Of a stretch of 36,206 nucleotides of DNA, positions 25,658-33,282 are shown one piece after another. The notes under the pieces were generated by a model that did not search any database, was not told the DNA's origin, and saw nothing but the letters and a program-made list of their open reading frames with translations. Location: assembly GCA_020199775.1 (NCBI GenBank), contig JAIVJZ010000018.1, forward strand, positions 1 through 36,206, written 5' to 3'. Each line of letters begins with the position of its first letter. Within the stretch, counting starts at the first letter, position 1. A program made the translations under genes and the position numbers. This DNA is from Acidobacteriota bacterium. Its GTDB lineage: Bacteria; Acidobacteriota; Blastocatellia; Pyrinomonadales; Pyrinomonadaceae.

Positions 25658-27214
25658 CTAGCGTTGTCTGATACTTAGCGGCTTTCCTCGGCATGCTCCT
25701 TCGAGCGCATGCAGTGTCCCGCGACCGTGCTTTCTCATCGTCGAGATGTAGGAGCGGATACGGCAGAACCTCCTCGCCCCCTCCTCGGTGCGGAAGCACC
25801 CGCTCGTCTTCTGCTGGAGTTTGATCATCCGCAAGTCGCGCTCCGCCTGGTTGTTGTCGAACGGAACTGAGAAGTCGACGAGGAAGCGAAGGACTTCTTC
25901 TTTCCGCCGCTCCAGCCGGAGCAGCAGGTTACGCCCCTGCTGGCACATCTGCTCCGGCAACTCGGGTGGCGGCTGCGCGCGAAGCCCCTTGGCAACCAGC
26001 AGGTCGTAGCTCTGTGTCAGCGACACCAGCCGCACATGGTCGAGCCGCTTGCCGCCTTGCACGCAAACACGTTCGGTCTCGCCCTTCATCTCCGGCAGCA
26101 GTTCTTTGAGCGGCCCGGCCCAAGCTTTCGTCTCTTCACTGAGTTCGGTGAAGTACGTCAACTCGCGCAAGATGTGCGCCCCGCAGAGCGCATGCCGGCA
26201 CTTCGGATAGAAGGTGTAGGAGAGCCACCCGTCATGCACGCACGTCCCGCGGTACTGCGGGAGGATACCGATGTCGTCGATGGCTGCCTTCCCGCGTCGC
26301 GTGTCTGCTCCATAGTGCGTCAGCCGAGCGGTGCTCGCCACATGCACGTAGTGCAACCGCCCTTCAACCCGGAGACCGGTCTCGTCAGCGTGGATGACCG
26401 CAGAACGGTGCAACCGCCGCTTGATCTGCAACTCCGTTTCTATTAGCTCTGAGGCACAGTGCCGGACGGCGGTCGAGACGGTGCCGGCAGACAGCGCGCA
26501 GCCGAACAACTCCCGCATCGCTTCGGCCGTGCGCGCGTAGGGCAGCAACTGGTAGTCATGTAAGTAGAGCGCTCGCGCGATGACCCGAGGCCCGTATTGC
26601 ACACTAGCTCTGACGCCTTCGGGAAAGGCGGCCTTCGTCCTGCGCCCACAAGATGGGCAGCACACGACCTCCGCCCGGTGCTCCGTGACCCGCAGCCTGG
26701 CAGGCACGAGGTCGATGACCTGCCGACGCTCGACACCCATGCTGTGCCCTTCCCTGAGCGGACTCAGGCAGTGGTGGCACTGCGCCGGACGGTGCTTGAC
26801 GACGCGCTGAGGCTGCTGCGTCAGCCGCAGCGTGTAGCCCCGGTGGCCGGTCTGCCCGCCCGGGGGCTTACCCGAGGGTCGGCGCAAGCTCCTCGTGCGC
26901 TTTCTCCAGGGCGGATCAGTTGAAGGGGGGCGCGACGAGTTGTGCGAGTCCTTCGTCGAGAGTGCTTCGAATTCTGTGTTGCGTCGCTGGAGCCGGTAGT
27001 TGTCGCTACGCGTCTCACGCAACTCCCGCTTCAGGTGCGCGATCTGATGCTGGAGCCGCTCAATCTCCTGCGACAGACTCTCAATGGTGCGCTGCTGCAT
27101 GTCCGGGTCAGGCCGTCCGTAGATGGCCTGTGTGCCCAGAGACTGCTCGAAGAGGCGGATGACGACCGCCGGGCCGCGCAGGTAAGTCTGGTAAATCTCG
27201 AATGAGGTCGGCAT
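25658..27214 (-). CDS. IS66-family transposase (TnpC type)
   Basis: 518 residues, the usual length for TnpC. An N-terminal leucine-zipper-like coiled coil (about 40-85) is followed by zinc-binding cysteines (C146/C149 and C186/C189). The DDE catalytic triad is HADETG (D277), HDGW (D328) and the DNNQAERDLR block (E459). The conserved CGAHILREL of the family is present. No TnpA or TnpB partner genes lie next to it, so it resembles the single-gene IS66 type. The transposase looks intact. I could not define inverted repeats with confidence. A decayed relative at 29831-30115 shows that this element family has acted here before. Confidence 0.9.
   Translation of the reverse strand: MPTSFEIYQTYLRGPAVVIRLFEQSLGTQAIYGRPDPDMQQRTIESLSQEIERLQHQIAHLKRELRETRSDNYRLQRRNTEFEALSTKDSHNSSRPPSTDPPWRKRTRSLRRPSGKPPGGQTGHRGYTLRLTQQPQRVVKHRPAQCHHCLSPLREGHSMGVERRQVIDLVPARLRVTEHRAEVVCCPSCGRRTKAAFPEGVRASVQYGPRVIARALYLHDYQLLPYARTAEAMRELFGCALSAGTVSTAVRHCASELIETELQIKRRLHRSAVIHADETGLRVEGRLHYVHVASTARLTHYGADTRRGKAAIDDIGILPQYRGTCVHDGWLSYTFYPKCRHALCGAHILRELTYFTELSEETKAWAGPLKELLPEMKGETERVCVQGGKRLDHVRLVSLTQSYDLLVAKGLRAQPPPELPEQMCQQGRNLLLRLERRKEEVLRFLVDFSVPFDNNQAERDLRMIKLQQKTSGCFRTEEGARRFCRIRSYISTMRKHGRGTLHALEGACRGKPLSIRQR
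25658..27214 (-). mobile_element. IS66-family insertion element (ends not defined)
   Basis: The coordinates cover the transposase gene only. An 8-bp string, AGCCATCT, occurs in matching orientation near both putative ends (25512-25519, and its complement near 27249-27256), but flanking similarity is too weak to call terminal repeats. Confidence 0.6.
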
Positions 27215-27458
27215 CCTGAGCCTTTCAAGGGAGGCATCGCGAGAGGAGATGGCTTATAGCCGATGAAAATGGCAACAGGGTGACGCGCAAGTCGCTTTTT
27301 TGCTGTACTTAATCACCCTCCTGAATAGACACAGTCAATAAGATTATTCACAAAATTAAGCATTGACTCCTAAATCGTGCGAGCATAATATGCAACCATG
27401 CTGCGAGATGGAGCGAAACGGCCTGCTGCTTCTAGTACCATAATAAGGAGTGTCCATT
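27215..27458. promoter_or_regulatory. Upstream region of parA: promoter, DnaA-box-like site, AT-rich stretch
   Basis: Two signals stand out. TTATTCACA at 27344-27352 fits the relaxed DnaA box in an AT-rich stretch (27330-27362). A sigma-70-type promoter follows, TTGACT at 27363-27368 with either CATAAT (27384-27389, 15-bp spacing) or TAATAT (27386-27391, 17-bp spacing). A short dyad, AGCAT/ATGCT, flanks the start region and could be a ParA operator. The Shine-Dalgarno AAGGAG lies at 27445-27450. Confidence 0.5.
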
Positions 27459-28445
27459 TTGGTTAGTTCCGAATTCATTTCTGCCACTGAAGCCTGCGAA
27501 TTCTTAGGGATTTCTCCTGATACCTTTCGCCGGATCGTTAGAGATATGAATCTCCCAACAACGAGCGATCCGACCGACGCGCGGGTCAAACTCTACAACA
27601 GAGCCGCCATTACAGCCCTCAAACAGCAGCCATTAATCATTCCAACACGCCATCGGGTAGTTACACTTAGTAATAACAAGGGCGGGGTGAGCAAAACTAC
27701 TTCGGCCATTTCTCTGGCGGCTGAAGCGGCGGCTGATGGTCTTAAGGTTTTGCTGATCGATGCGGCTCCCCAAGCCTCGGCGACGATTTCACTGTTGGAT
27801 GAGGCAGAGCGTCCACAGGAGACCGATCACGGTATTTTGCTCTCTTGGCTCAAAGGAGACACCCCGTTTCAGGAACTGATCACGCCCATTGTTTTCAGGC
27901 AATTTCAGATAGATTTCATCCCCAGTTCGCCGAAAAACGACCAGATAGACAGGGCTAATCCGCTCGAAGCGGTGCCAGCGTTGAGGGAGTTTTTCGAAAG
28001 CTGGGACGATTCTCCTTATGATTACATTTTTATTGATACCGATCCTTCTTTCGGAACGTTGGTCTCGATGGCCCAAGTCGGCAGTCATTTCGTTATCTGC
28101 CCGGTACAGGCCGACGTGCTCTCCGTGGACGGCACGATCCAGTTGACTAGGCAGTTGCAGCGAGCCAGGAACCTCACCAAGAGCCAATTCCCCGCTCTTT
28201 TGGGTTTCTTCTTGGCTAGATTTGACCCGCGAAAGCGCGTCTGCAAGGAAGCGTTGGACACTCTACGGGCTGCCTACCCGGAATCTGTGTTCGAGGCCGT
28301 CATACCAGAGAATGTCCGGGTGACTGAAAGCCCCAGCCAGAAGGCTCCGATTAACCTGACCGCCCCCGACTCAAAGGGCGCGATTGCTTATAAGGCATTG
28401 TGGAAGGAGGTACGAGCGCGTGTCGAAAGAACCACAGGTGCGTGA
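27459..28445 (+). CDS. ParA-family ATPase with N-terminal helix-turn-helix
   Basis: 328 residues from TTG 27459, which sits eight bases after AAGGAG; GTG 27450 is too close to that site. A MerR/excisionase-like helix-turn-helix (about 5-55) precedes the ATPase. The deviant Walker A reads NKGGVSKTT (K74, K79). Where ParA proteins carry DxDPQ after VLLID, this one has DAAPQ, so the second Asp is Ala103. Walker B is FIDTDPS. In MinD and Soj, changing that Asp to Ala blocks hydrolysis and traps the ATP-bound dimer. ParA proteins partition low-copy replicons by cycling on DNA, so this one may act as a slow switch or a DNA-binding repressor. The next gene overlaps it by 26 bp, forming an operon. 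Confidence 0.88.
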   Translation: MVSSEFISATEACEFLGISPDTFRRIVRDMNLPTTSDPTDARVKLYNRAAITALKQQPLIIPTRHRVVTLSNNKGGVSKTTSAISLAAEAAADGLKVLLIDAAPQASATISLLDEAERPQETDHGILLSWLKGDTPFQELITPIVFRQFQIDFIPSSPKNDQIDRANPLEAVPALREFFESWDDSPYDYIFIDTDPSFGTLVSMAQVGSHFVICPVQADVLSVDGTIQLTRQLQRARNLTKSQFPALLGFFLARFDPRKRVCKEALDTLRAAYPESVFEAVIPENVRVTESPSQKAPINLTAPDSKGAIAYKALWKEVRARVERTTGA

Positions 28446-29487
28446 CGTTGTCCCATTCAAATCGGGCAAGCGCCCAAGTACGGCCAGAAAACTTAACCTG
28501 ACTTTTGCGGGCGGGACGGCGCTTGAAGAAGCACTGGCGGGTCAGGAAATTACCACTCCCCACCACTCCCCACCACTCCCCACCACTCCCCACCACTCCC
28601 CAGGCAACATCGCACCTAAAAAAGATTTCAACCGACGCGCGAACAGTCTAGACCGCGATGCCCTTCCAGCTGGTCTGTTTCGCGGATCGAGTAAAAAACT
28701 TTATGATGCTCTCTATCTGAGGTCACGCGGAGCCATCACTCCGAAGAGGCATATTCGGGCGTCACGTCGGGAACTTCTTGAATGGACAGGCATCCGCAAT
28801 CTCAAGACGATTGACAGCCACATTCATTACCTGATGGCTACCGGCTTGATCCGACGAAATTGGGAGTTGGGCAGTACTGAGGGCTCTGAATACGAGGTGT
28901 TACTGCCGGAAGAGATAGAGTCACCACGACTCCCCACCACTCCCCACCACTCCCCAACAGACACCACCAGTCAGAAAATGAGTAGTGGGAATACCCAATT
29001 TTTGGGGAGTGGTGGGGATAGTCAAACTATTGATAATGCAACAACTTCTGAGGCCTCTAAGACTGATCTAAGACTAGATCAAAAAAATATTGATGATGAA
29101 GCTTTCGCCACACTATGCGAGAAGTTACAAGGGATAAATTCGGAGTTGACGGGCAAACGAACAACTGCTGCAGACAACGCACGATGGGGCGAAGTCGCTG
29201 ATGTCTTGATTGCAGAGTTACGCATTGCCGCCGGGCGCACGATGGTTTCAAGCGTACCGGCATTCATGGCGGAACATCTACGACGCAGGCTTTGGAAAAT
29301 AGACAAGAAACAAGCGCTGGAGCAGGGCAGGGAACTACCCGACCAGCCGCAGACGAATAACATCATCCCTAACGGCCAAAACTGTCCGGATTGCAACAAC
29401 ACGGGATGGTGGTATCCTAACGGACCAGATAGAGGTGTTACACGCTGCAAGCATACGCATCTATGCAACACCCCCACAGAAGAGTAA
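28420..29487 (+). CDS. Winged-helix/zinc-motif protein with iteron-bearing gene; candidate replication or partition partner of ParA
   Basis: 355 residues from GTG 28420, nine bases after GGAGG. After a basic N-terminus a repetitive segment TTPHHSPPLPTTPHHSP (about 45-62) is encoded by 10-bp DNA iterons. A winged-helix region follows (about 85-155, with RRELLEWTGIRNLKTIDSHI and MATGLIRRNWEL as helix-strand landmarks), resembling replication-initiator or primase-accessory folds. A second iteron-coded stretch (about 170-178), a polar linker and a helical part (about 225-310) precede a C-terminal CPDC...C zinc-type motif (about 323-340). I recognise no named family. Placement after parA, overlap with it, and repeats inside the gene are like RepA_N-type genes, in which the origin lies within the coding sequence. 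The function is inferred. Confidence 0.75.
   Translation: MSKEPQVRDVVPFKSGKRPSTARKLNLTFAGGTALEEALAGQEITTPHHSPPLPTTPHHSPGNIAPKKDFNRRANSLDRDALPAGLFRGSSKKLYDALYLRSRGAITPKRHIRASRRELLEWTGIRNLKTIDSHIHYLMATGLIRRNWELGSTEGSEYEVLLPEEIESPRLPTTPHHSPTDTTSQKMSSGNTQFLGSGGDSQTIDNATTSEASKTDLRLDQKNIDDEAFATLCEKLQGINSELTGKRTTAADNARWGEVADVLIAELRIAAGRTMVSSVPAFMAEHLRRRLWKIDKKQALEQGRELPDQPQTNNIIPNGQNCPDCNNTGWWYPNGPDRGVTRCKHTHLCNTPTEE
28552..28601 (+). repeat. Five tandem 10-bp iterons (ACCACTCCCC)
   Basis: Five exact, uninterrupted copies of ACCACTCCCC lie inside the winged-helix protein gene. The 10-bp period is close to one helical turn, so all copies face the same side of the DNA. Because 10 is not a multiple of three, the protein repeat spells three different frames in turn (TTPHHSPPLP). 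Confidence 0.95.
28926..28955 (+). repeat. Three further iterons of the same 10-bp unit
   Basis: Two exact copies (28936-28945, 28946-28955) follow one copy with a single mismatch (ACGACTCCCC, 28926-28935). They lie 325 bp past the first array, in the same gene. Confidence 0.9.
29004..29018 (-). repeat. Inverted iteron copy
   Basis: GGGGAGTGGT at 29004-29013 is the exact complement of the 10-bp unit. It is followed by a half unit, GGGGA (29014-29018). It faces the direct arrays from the far side, separated by about 50 bp from the second one. Confidence 0.85.
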
Positions 29488-29830
29488 TTTAAAACGTAAA
29501 TCTGTAAATTTCGTCCCTCCCGATTTCAGAAACTTTTCGCTAACCAAATTAGGTTTCACAGCGTTTCACAATTCTAAGTGGCTGAAGCCTAAATTGATAA
29601 TAAAGGAGGGAAACAAGATTTCAAACTCTTTATGGGGAAATTCCGATAATGCTGATTTTGTGAATAAAGGGAAGTCGGATTTCTGTTCAGCTATCGCTTA
29701 AAGGCCGGTAAACAAAGGTGATACTGGCGAGATGAGGGCGTCATAAGAGTAGCCTACACCTTCTCCTTTCCTGATGCCGGCAGATTTTACTCTCAAGCGA
29801 GCGAGTCATGCCCTCGAAGTCGCCTGATTC
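29488..29830. promoter_or_regulatory. AT-rich region with second DnaA-box-like site
   Basis: A 340-bp stretch with clearly higher A+T than its surroundings and no convincing gene. TGTGAATAA at 29659-29667 is the exact complement of the site at 27344-27352. A GGAGGG run near 29604 has no proper start codon after it. The combination of AT-rich DNA, a DnaA-box-like site and nearby iterons is what an origin would show, but this is an inference. Confidence 0.4.
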
Positions 29831-30115
29831 CTGCACTGGCAGATTTATCAAGCCTATCTCAGTGGGTCACACGCCCTGTTCCGTCTCTTTGCAGATGCCT
29901 TCGGCAGAGAAGCTCTACATGGCTCGCCTGACCCTGACTAACAGCAACGCCAGATCGATGATTTATCCGAGCAGATCGGGCAACTCAAAGCCCAGCTCGA
30001 GAGGCTCCGAGCCGAGGGTGGACAAGTCGGCCACCGTGGAGAGACGTTGCAACTCGTGGCACGTCCTGACCGCATCGTCGAACATCGGGTGCATGAGTGC
30101 CGGTGCTGTCACGCT
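29831..30115 (+). pseudogene. Decayed IS66-family transposase N-terminus
   Basis: Plus-strand codons from about 29840 read QIYQAYLSGSHALFRLFADA and continue with FGREALHGSPDPD, then a stop (TAA 29939-29941). They resume with QQRQIDDLSEQIGQLKAQ, ERLRAEGGQVGHRGETLQL and a Cys-rich end (ECRCCH). This follows the intact IS66 transposase at 25658-27214 residue by residue (IYQTYLRG, YGRPDPDMQQR, GGQTGHRG) in the opposite orientation. Relative to it, about 50 codons between ERLRAE and GGQVGHRG are deleted, an internal stop is present, and the catalytic part is absent. It marks an older insertion of a related, not identical, element. Confidence 0.8.
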
Positions 30116-30264
30116 CGGACGCGGAAGAACTCATTTCGGGGATGTGTGTCATAATCTGATGCAGGTCAGTAGCACTTACGTTTTCACCCCTCGTACAGAA
30201 ATCGTCTGATAAACGAGCGAGCAAACACACGACACCGGACAGCAGCGTTCATAAGGAGAGCATC

Positions 30265-33240
30265 ATGTCAGATTTACTTTTACCTATCATGAGCGGGTAC
30301 AGCAACTATGCTATGACTGCCGACGGAATCCCCGAAATCAATTCGCTTACATACATGTCTTTCGAAGGCGGATACACCGACCCGCCTGCGACGGGCAGGT
30401 TGGCCCTCGTGTTGGTCGAACCGCGTTTACTCGACGCTACCGGCAATCCCGCTCTTCGTACTGAGGTTATAAATTGCCTTCGAAGGTTTAAAGGCGACCT
30501 TCGCGCCGAAGGATTACACACTCGATTCATCGTCGCCAATCTTTATCGCGGCCCCGTTCATAAAGACGGGCAGACAGTGCTCGCTTTACGCAGATTCTTC
30601 CGGGATGTGAGGTCTACATTCGCCAACTTCGAGGGTGCGATTCTGATAGGTAATTTCCCGGAGGCGACACTGGTGAGGAATGTGGCATGGTCGCCGGGCT
30701 ATTCGGGTCAACCGCAATTAGCGGTCTGGTCCGAGCTGATCAGCCACAGAGCGGAAATCGTTTTGGCCGATCTGACCGGCAACTGGGAGAGCCTTTACCG
30801 GCAGAACGATTTTACCTCGGAAAGTATCACCGCCACTCCCGATGCGGCCACTATGTCCGCTGGCTGGTGCGACGGCGAATCGGTGCGGACGTGTGAATTT
30901 ACCTCCACCGACTTCACCGTCGGGCGGAGCGGTAATTTCAAAGATGCCTTTTTCATGGATGACGCGATTTATACAATCGACGAGAACAGAACTACGCCCA
31001 GCCCTTTCCTTCGGATTCGTTTGAATCGCGCTGAACGCAACGATGAAGTGGATTTCAGCGACCGCTCGATGCCCAACCTCATTTCAAGGCCGGATATCAG
31101 CATTTCCCGCATCAATGCTTTTCATGTAGCGGTGAATCCGAATCCTTCTTTGATAGGGACAGACGGGCAGAGATTTCTGGACGCTGCCGGGAACCCGCAG
31201 ACCGTCAACAGCCCCACGCCGCTCTTCAACTACGGCACGCAACACGTCGATCTGTTTAATTCTAAAGACTTCGATCTGGAGAGACGGTTGCTGGTCAGTT
31301 ATTTCAATCGTAATCACCGTTTCCGAAATGGAGCGTTTTCTAATCTCCCGTTTCGGGGTGCCGTCGTCTCCGGCTCGACGGACTTTTCTCCCGACTGGTA
31401 TGAAGGTCTGGTCAACTCGGCGGCGACGGATTTTCAACCTTGCGTCAAGACGGCCAATGCTAACCTGCAACAGTACATACAGTTTCATAAAACACCGGCG
31501 GTGTTGAAATACATTATCGCGCATTCGGACCCCCGCATCTCACAGTTTCTAGACGGATATGACTTGTCCGGCTTCACGTCTGAGGTGGGCGGAGCGCCGT
31601 TGAGGTGGGTCTATCGTTCTGGGCAACATGTACCCAGTTTTGACGGACAGGGCGGGAACGCCGATCTATACGTGCATCGTGCTCTGTGGCATTACAACAC
31701 TTTACAAAATTCCGGGGCGAGCCTGATTATCCACGGCGGGTGCAACGTGAACAGCGTTGACGAGACTCAGAGCGACACGTACGCCGACGGAAATTATGCG
31801 CGCTGGAATAATGCCGAAGGACTTCTGTTCTATACCAACTGCGTCGCACTGCTCTCCAGAGCCAAGGGTTTCAACGACTCGCCCAACGGTTTTGCAGACG
31901 GCTATCGTCTCTCCGACCGTGCCAACTTCGGTAGCTGTTGGCGAAGTTATTACAACGCGCAGGCCAACGACGCGGGCTTGAGCACCTACAACATTCAACG
32001 TAAGAGGGTCTATTTCTGGAGCATCAACGGCGATTGGACATTGCGCCTCCGCAACGTGAACGGGCTGGGTCTTCTTTCGCTTGACGAGGAACTGCGTTCG
32101 GTCGAAGTGCATCCGAATCGGGCCCGCATTGACGATTGGAATTATGATGCGGCGCTAAATCAAATCAGAGGAGTCGGAGACATCGATGGCGACGGAACGG
32201 ATGAATTCGTTGTGACCAGTGATTGGGGCATCGGTATACTCAAGTACAACGGGTCTCACTTCCGCGCCCTCATGCTGGCGTCGAGGGATACGTGGTTCGG
32301 TGGTTGGCGATACGACGCGACGATCAATCCCGGTCGCGACAGAATCATGGGTGTGGAAGATTTCACCGGCACGTCCAAGAGCGAGATCATGGTATGGAGT
32401 TCTTGGGGCATCGCGACTTTGGAATACAACGGCGTGTCATTAGCTCCAAGCCGCATTTACGCGAACGGTACGCGGCTTGGCGGATGGCTCCTCAATACGA
32501 ACGATAACGTTTACCGCGGGAGCGGACAGTTCGATAGCGACATCAGAAAAGACATGATACTGATGAGTCCGTGGGGGATGGGAATCATCTCGTTGCAAAA
32601 CAGCAGCCACGTGTACATGGCAGCGAACGGTACGCGCTTCGGGGGCTGGTTGTTTAACAGCGGGGATAATACCATCCGCCTCGTCGCCGATTTTGACGGC
32701 GACGGTCTGGACGAAATTCTCATCAGCAGCCCGTGGGGAATAGGCGTTTTGAAAATGCAGGGCGGGACGCTCACCTCTGTAGCCATCCACGCTAATGGCA
32801 GTAATCTGGAAGGCTACGTTGTTAATCACACCAACAATTTCGCGTTGGCCGATAATGTGAAAGGCGGCGCGGCGAAACAAATTCTGGTGATGGACGCGTC
32901 TGGTCTCCATGTGCTCAGCCTCGCCGGTAACAGGCTCGTGCGTTCGGCTTACGCTGCCAATGGGACGCGCATTGACGGGTGGACGATAGACACCAGCAAC
33001 AACCGTTTGCAACGCGCCGGAGATATGAATGCCGATGGTCGTGCGGAGTTCGTCATCCGTAGTCCCTGGGGGATCGGCATCATGGGGGTCGATGCAACCA
33101 ATCGTCTACGCTGTCACAGATTGCACTCTTATAATTCCATGTTGAACGATTGGTATTTGCAAAGCGGTGATGTCATCGTTGGTTCCGGCAACTTCTCGGG
33201 AGGCTCAGAGAGAAAAGAACTGCTGATTGTAAAACCTTGA
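30265..33240 (+). CDS. Large protein with possible caspase-like (C25-type) N-domain and FG-GAP-like repeats
   Basis: 991 residues from ATG 30265 behind AAGGAG. The N-terminal half (about 45-610) begins with an alpha/beta pattern (RLALVLVEPRLL, then TRFIVANLY and GAILIGNFPEATL) like the caspase-like fold of gingipain-type C25 peptidases. A possible dyad is His420 in YIIAHSDP and Cys493 in IIHGGCNVN; this is a guess from fold logic. From about residue 625 to the end, seven or so repeats of about 50 residues carry DxDGDGxDE-type calcium loops (GDIDGDGTDEF, ADFDGDGLDEI, GDMNADGRAEF) and an SPWGIG-type strand, as in FG-GAP/VCBS propellers. No signal peptide is visible, which is unusual for such proteins. 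It stands alone in a mobile region, between a dead IS66 and an IS481. Confidence 0.7.
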   Translation: MSDLLLPIMSGYSNYAMTADGIPEINSLTYMSFEGGYTDPPATGRLALVLVEPRLLDATGNPALRTEVINCLRRFKGDLRAEGLHTRFIVANLYRGPVHKDGQTVLALRRFFRDVRSTFANFEGAILIGNFPEATLVRNVAWSPGYSGQPQLAVWSELISHRAEIVLADLTGNWESLYRQNDFTSESITATPDAATMSAGWCDGESVRTCEFTSTDFTVGRSGNFKDAFFMDDAIYTIDENRTTPSPFLRIRLNRAERNDEVDFSDRSMPNLISRPDISISRINAFHVAVNPNPSLIGTDGQRFLDAAGNPQTVNSPTPLFNYGTQHVDLFNSKDFDLERRLLVSYFNRNHRFRNGAFSNLPFRGAVVSGSTDFSPDWYEGLVNSAATDFQPCVKTANANLQQYIQFHKTPAVLKYIIAHSDPRISQFLDGYDLSGFTSEVGGAPLRWVYRSGQHVPSFDGQGGNADLYVHRALWHYNTLQNSGASLIIHGGCNVNSVDETQSDTYADGNYARWNNAEGLLFYTNCVALLSRAKGFNDSPNGFADGYRLSDRANFGSCWRSYYNAQANDAGLSTYNIQRKRVYFWSINGDWTLRLRNVNGLGLLSLDEELRSVEVHPNRARIDDWNYDAALNQIRGVGDIDGDGTDEFVVTSDWGIGILKYNGSHFRALMLASRDTWFGGWRYDATINPGRDRIMGVEDFTGTSKSEIMVWSSWGIATLEYNGVSLAPSRIYANGTRLGGWLLNTNDNVYRGSGQFDSDIRKDMILMSPWGMGIISLQNSSHVYMAANGTRFGGWLFNSGDNTIRLVADFDGDGLDEILISSPWGIGVLKMQGGTLTSVAIHANGSNLEGYVVNHTNNFALADNVKGGAAKQILVMDASGLHVLSLAGNRLVRSAYAANGTRIDGWTIDTSNNRLQRAGDMNADGRAEFVIRSPWGIGIMGVDATNRLRCHRLHSYNSMLNDWYLQSGDVIVGSGNFSGGSERKELLIVKP

Positions 33241-33276
33241 TTCGGGCTGAGATTGAGAGAAATAATGTGGCGATAC

Positions 33277-33282
33277 TCTAGG
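33277..33282. other. CTAG target site supplying the IS481 transposase stop codon
   Basis: The sequence TCTAGG lies immediately outside the left inverted repeat. The transposase stop codon (TAG, minus strand, 33280-33278) is formed by this target DNA, as known for IS481 elements that insert at NCTAGN. The right flank (GGCCAC) does not repeat it. Confidence 0.7.

Noticed and set aside
25500..27300. IS66 terminal inverted repeats
   Set aside because: Only an 8-bp match (AGCCATCT) was found between the two flanks, too little to define ends by eye.
28552..28955. CRISPR-like array
   Set aside because: The repeats are 10 bp, directly tandem without spacers, and inside a gene; no cas genes are present.
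29435..29701. Small open frame of 88 codons after the iteron gene
   Set aside because: It has no proper start with a Shine-Dalgarno and AT-rich random composition; the region looks more like regulatory or origin DNA.
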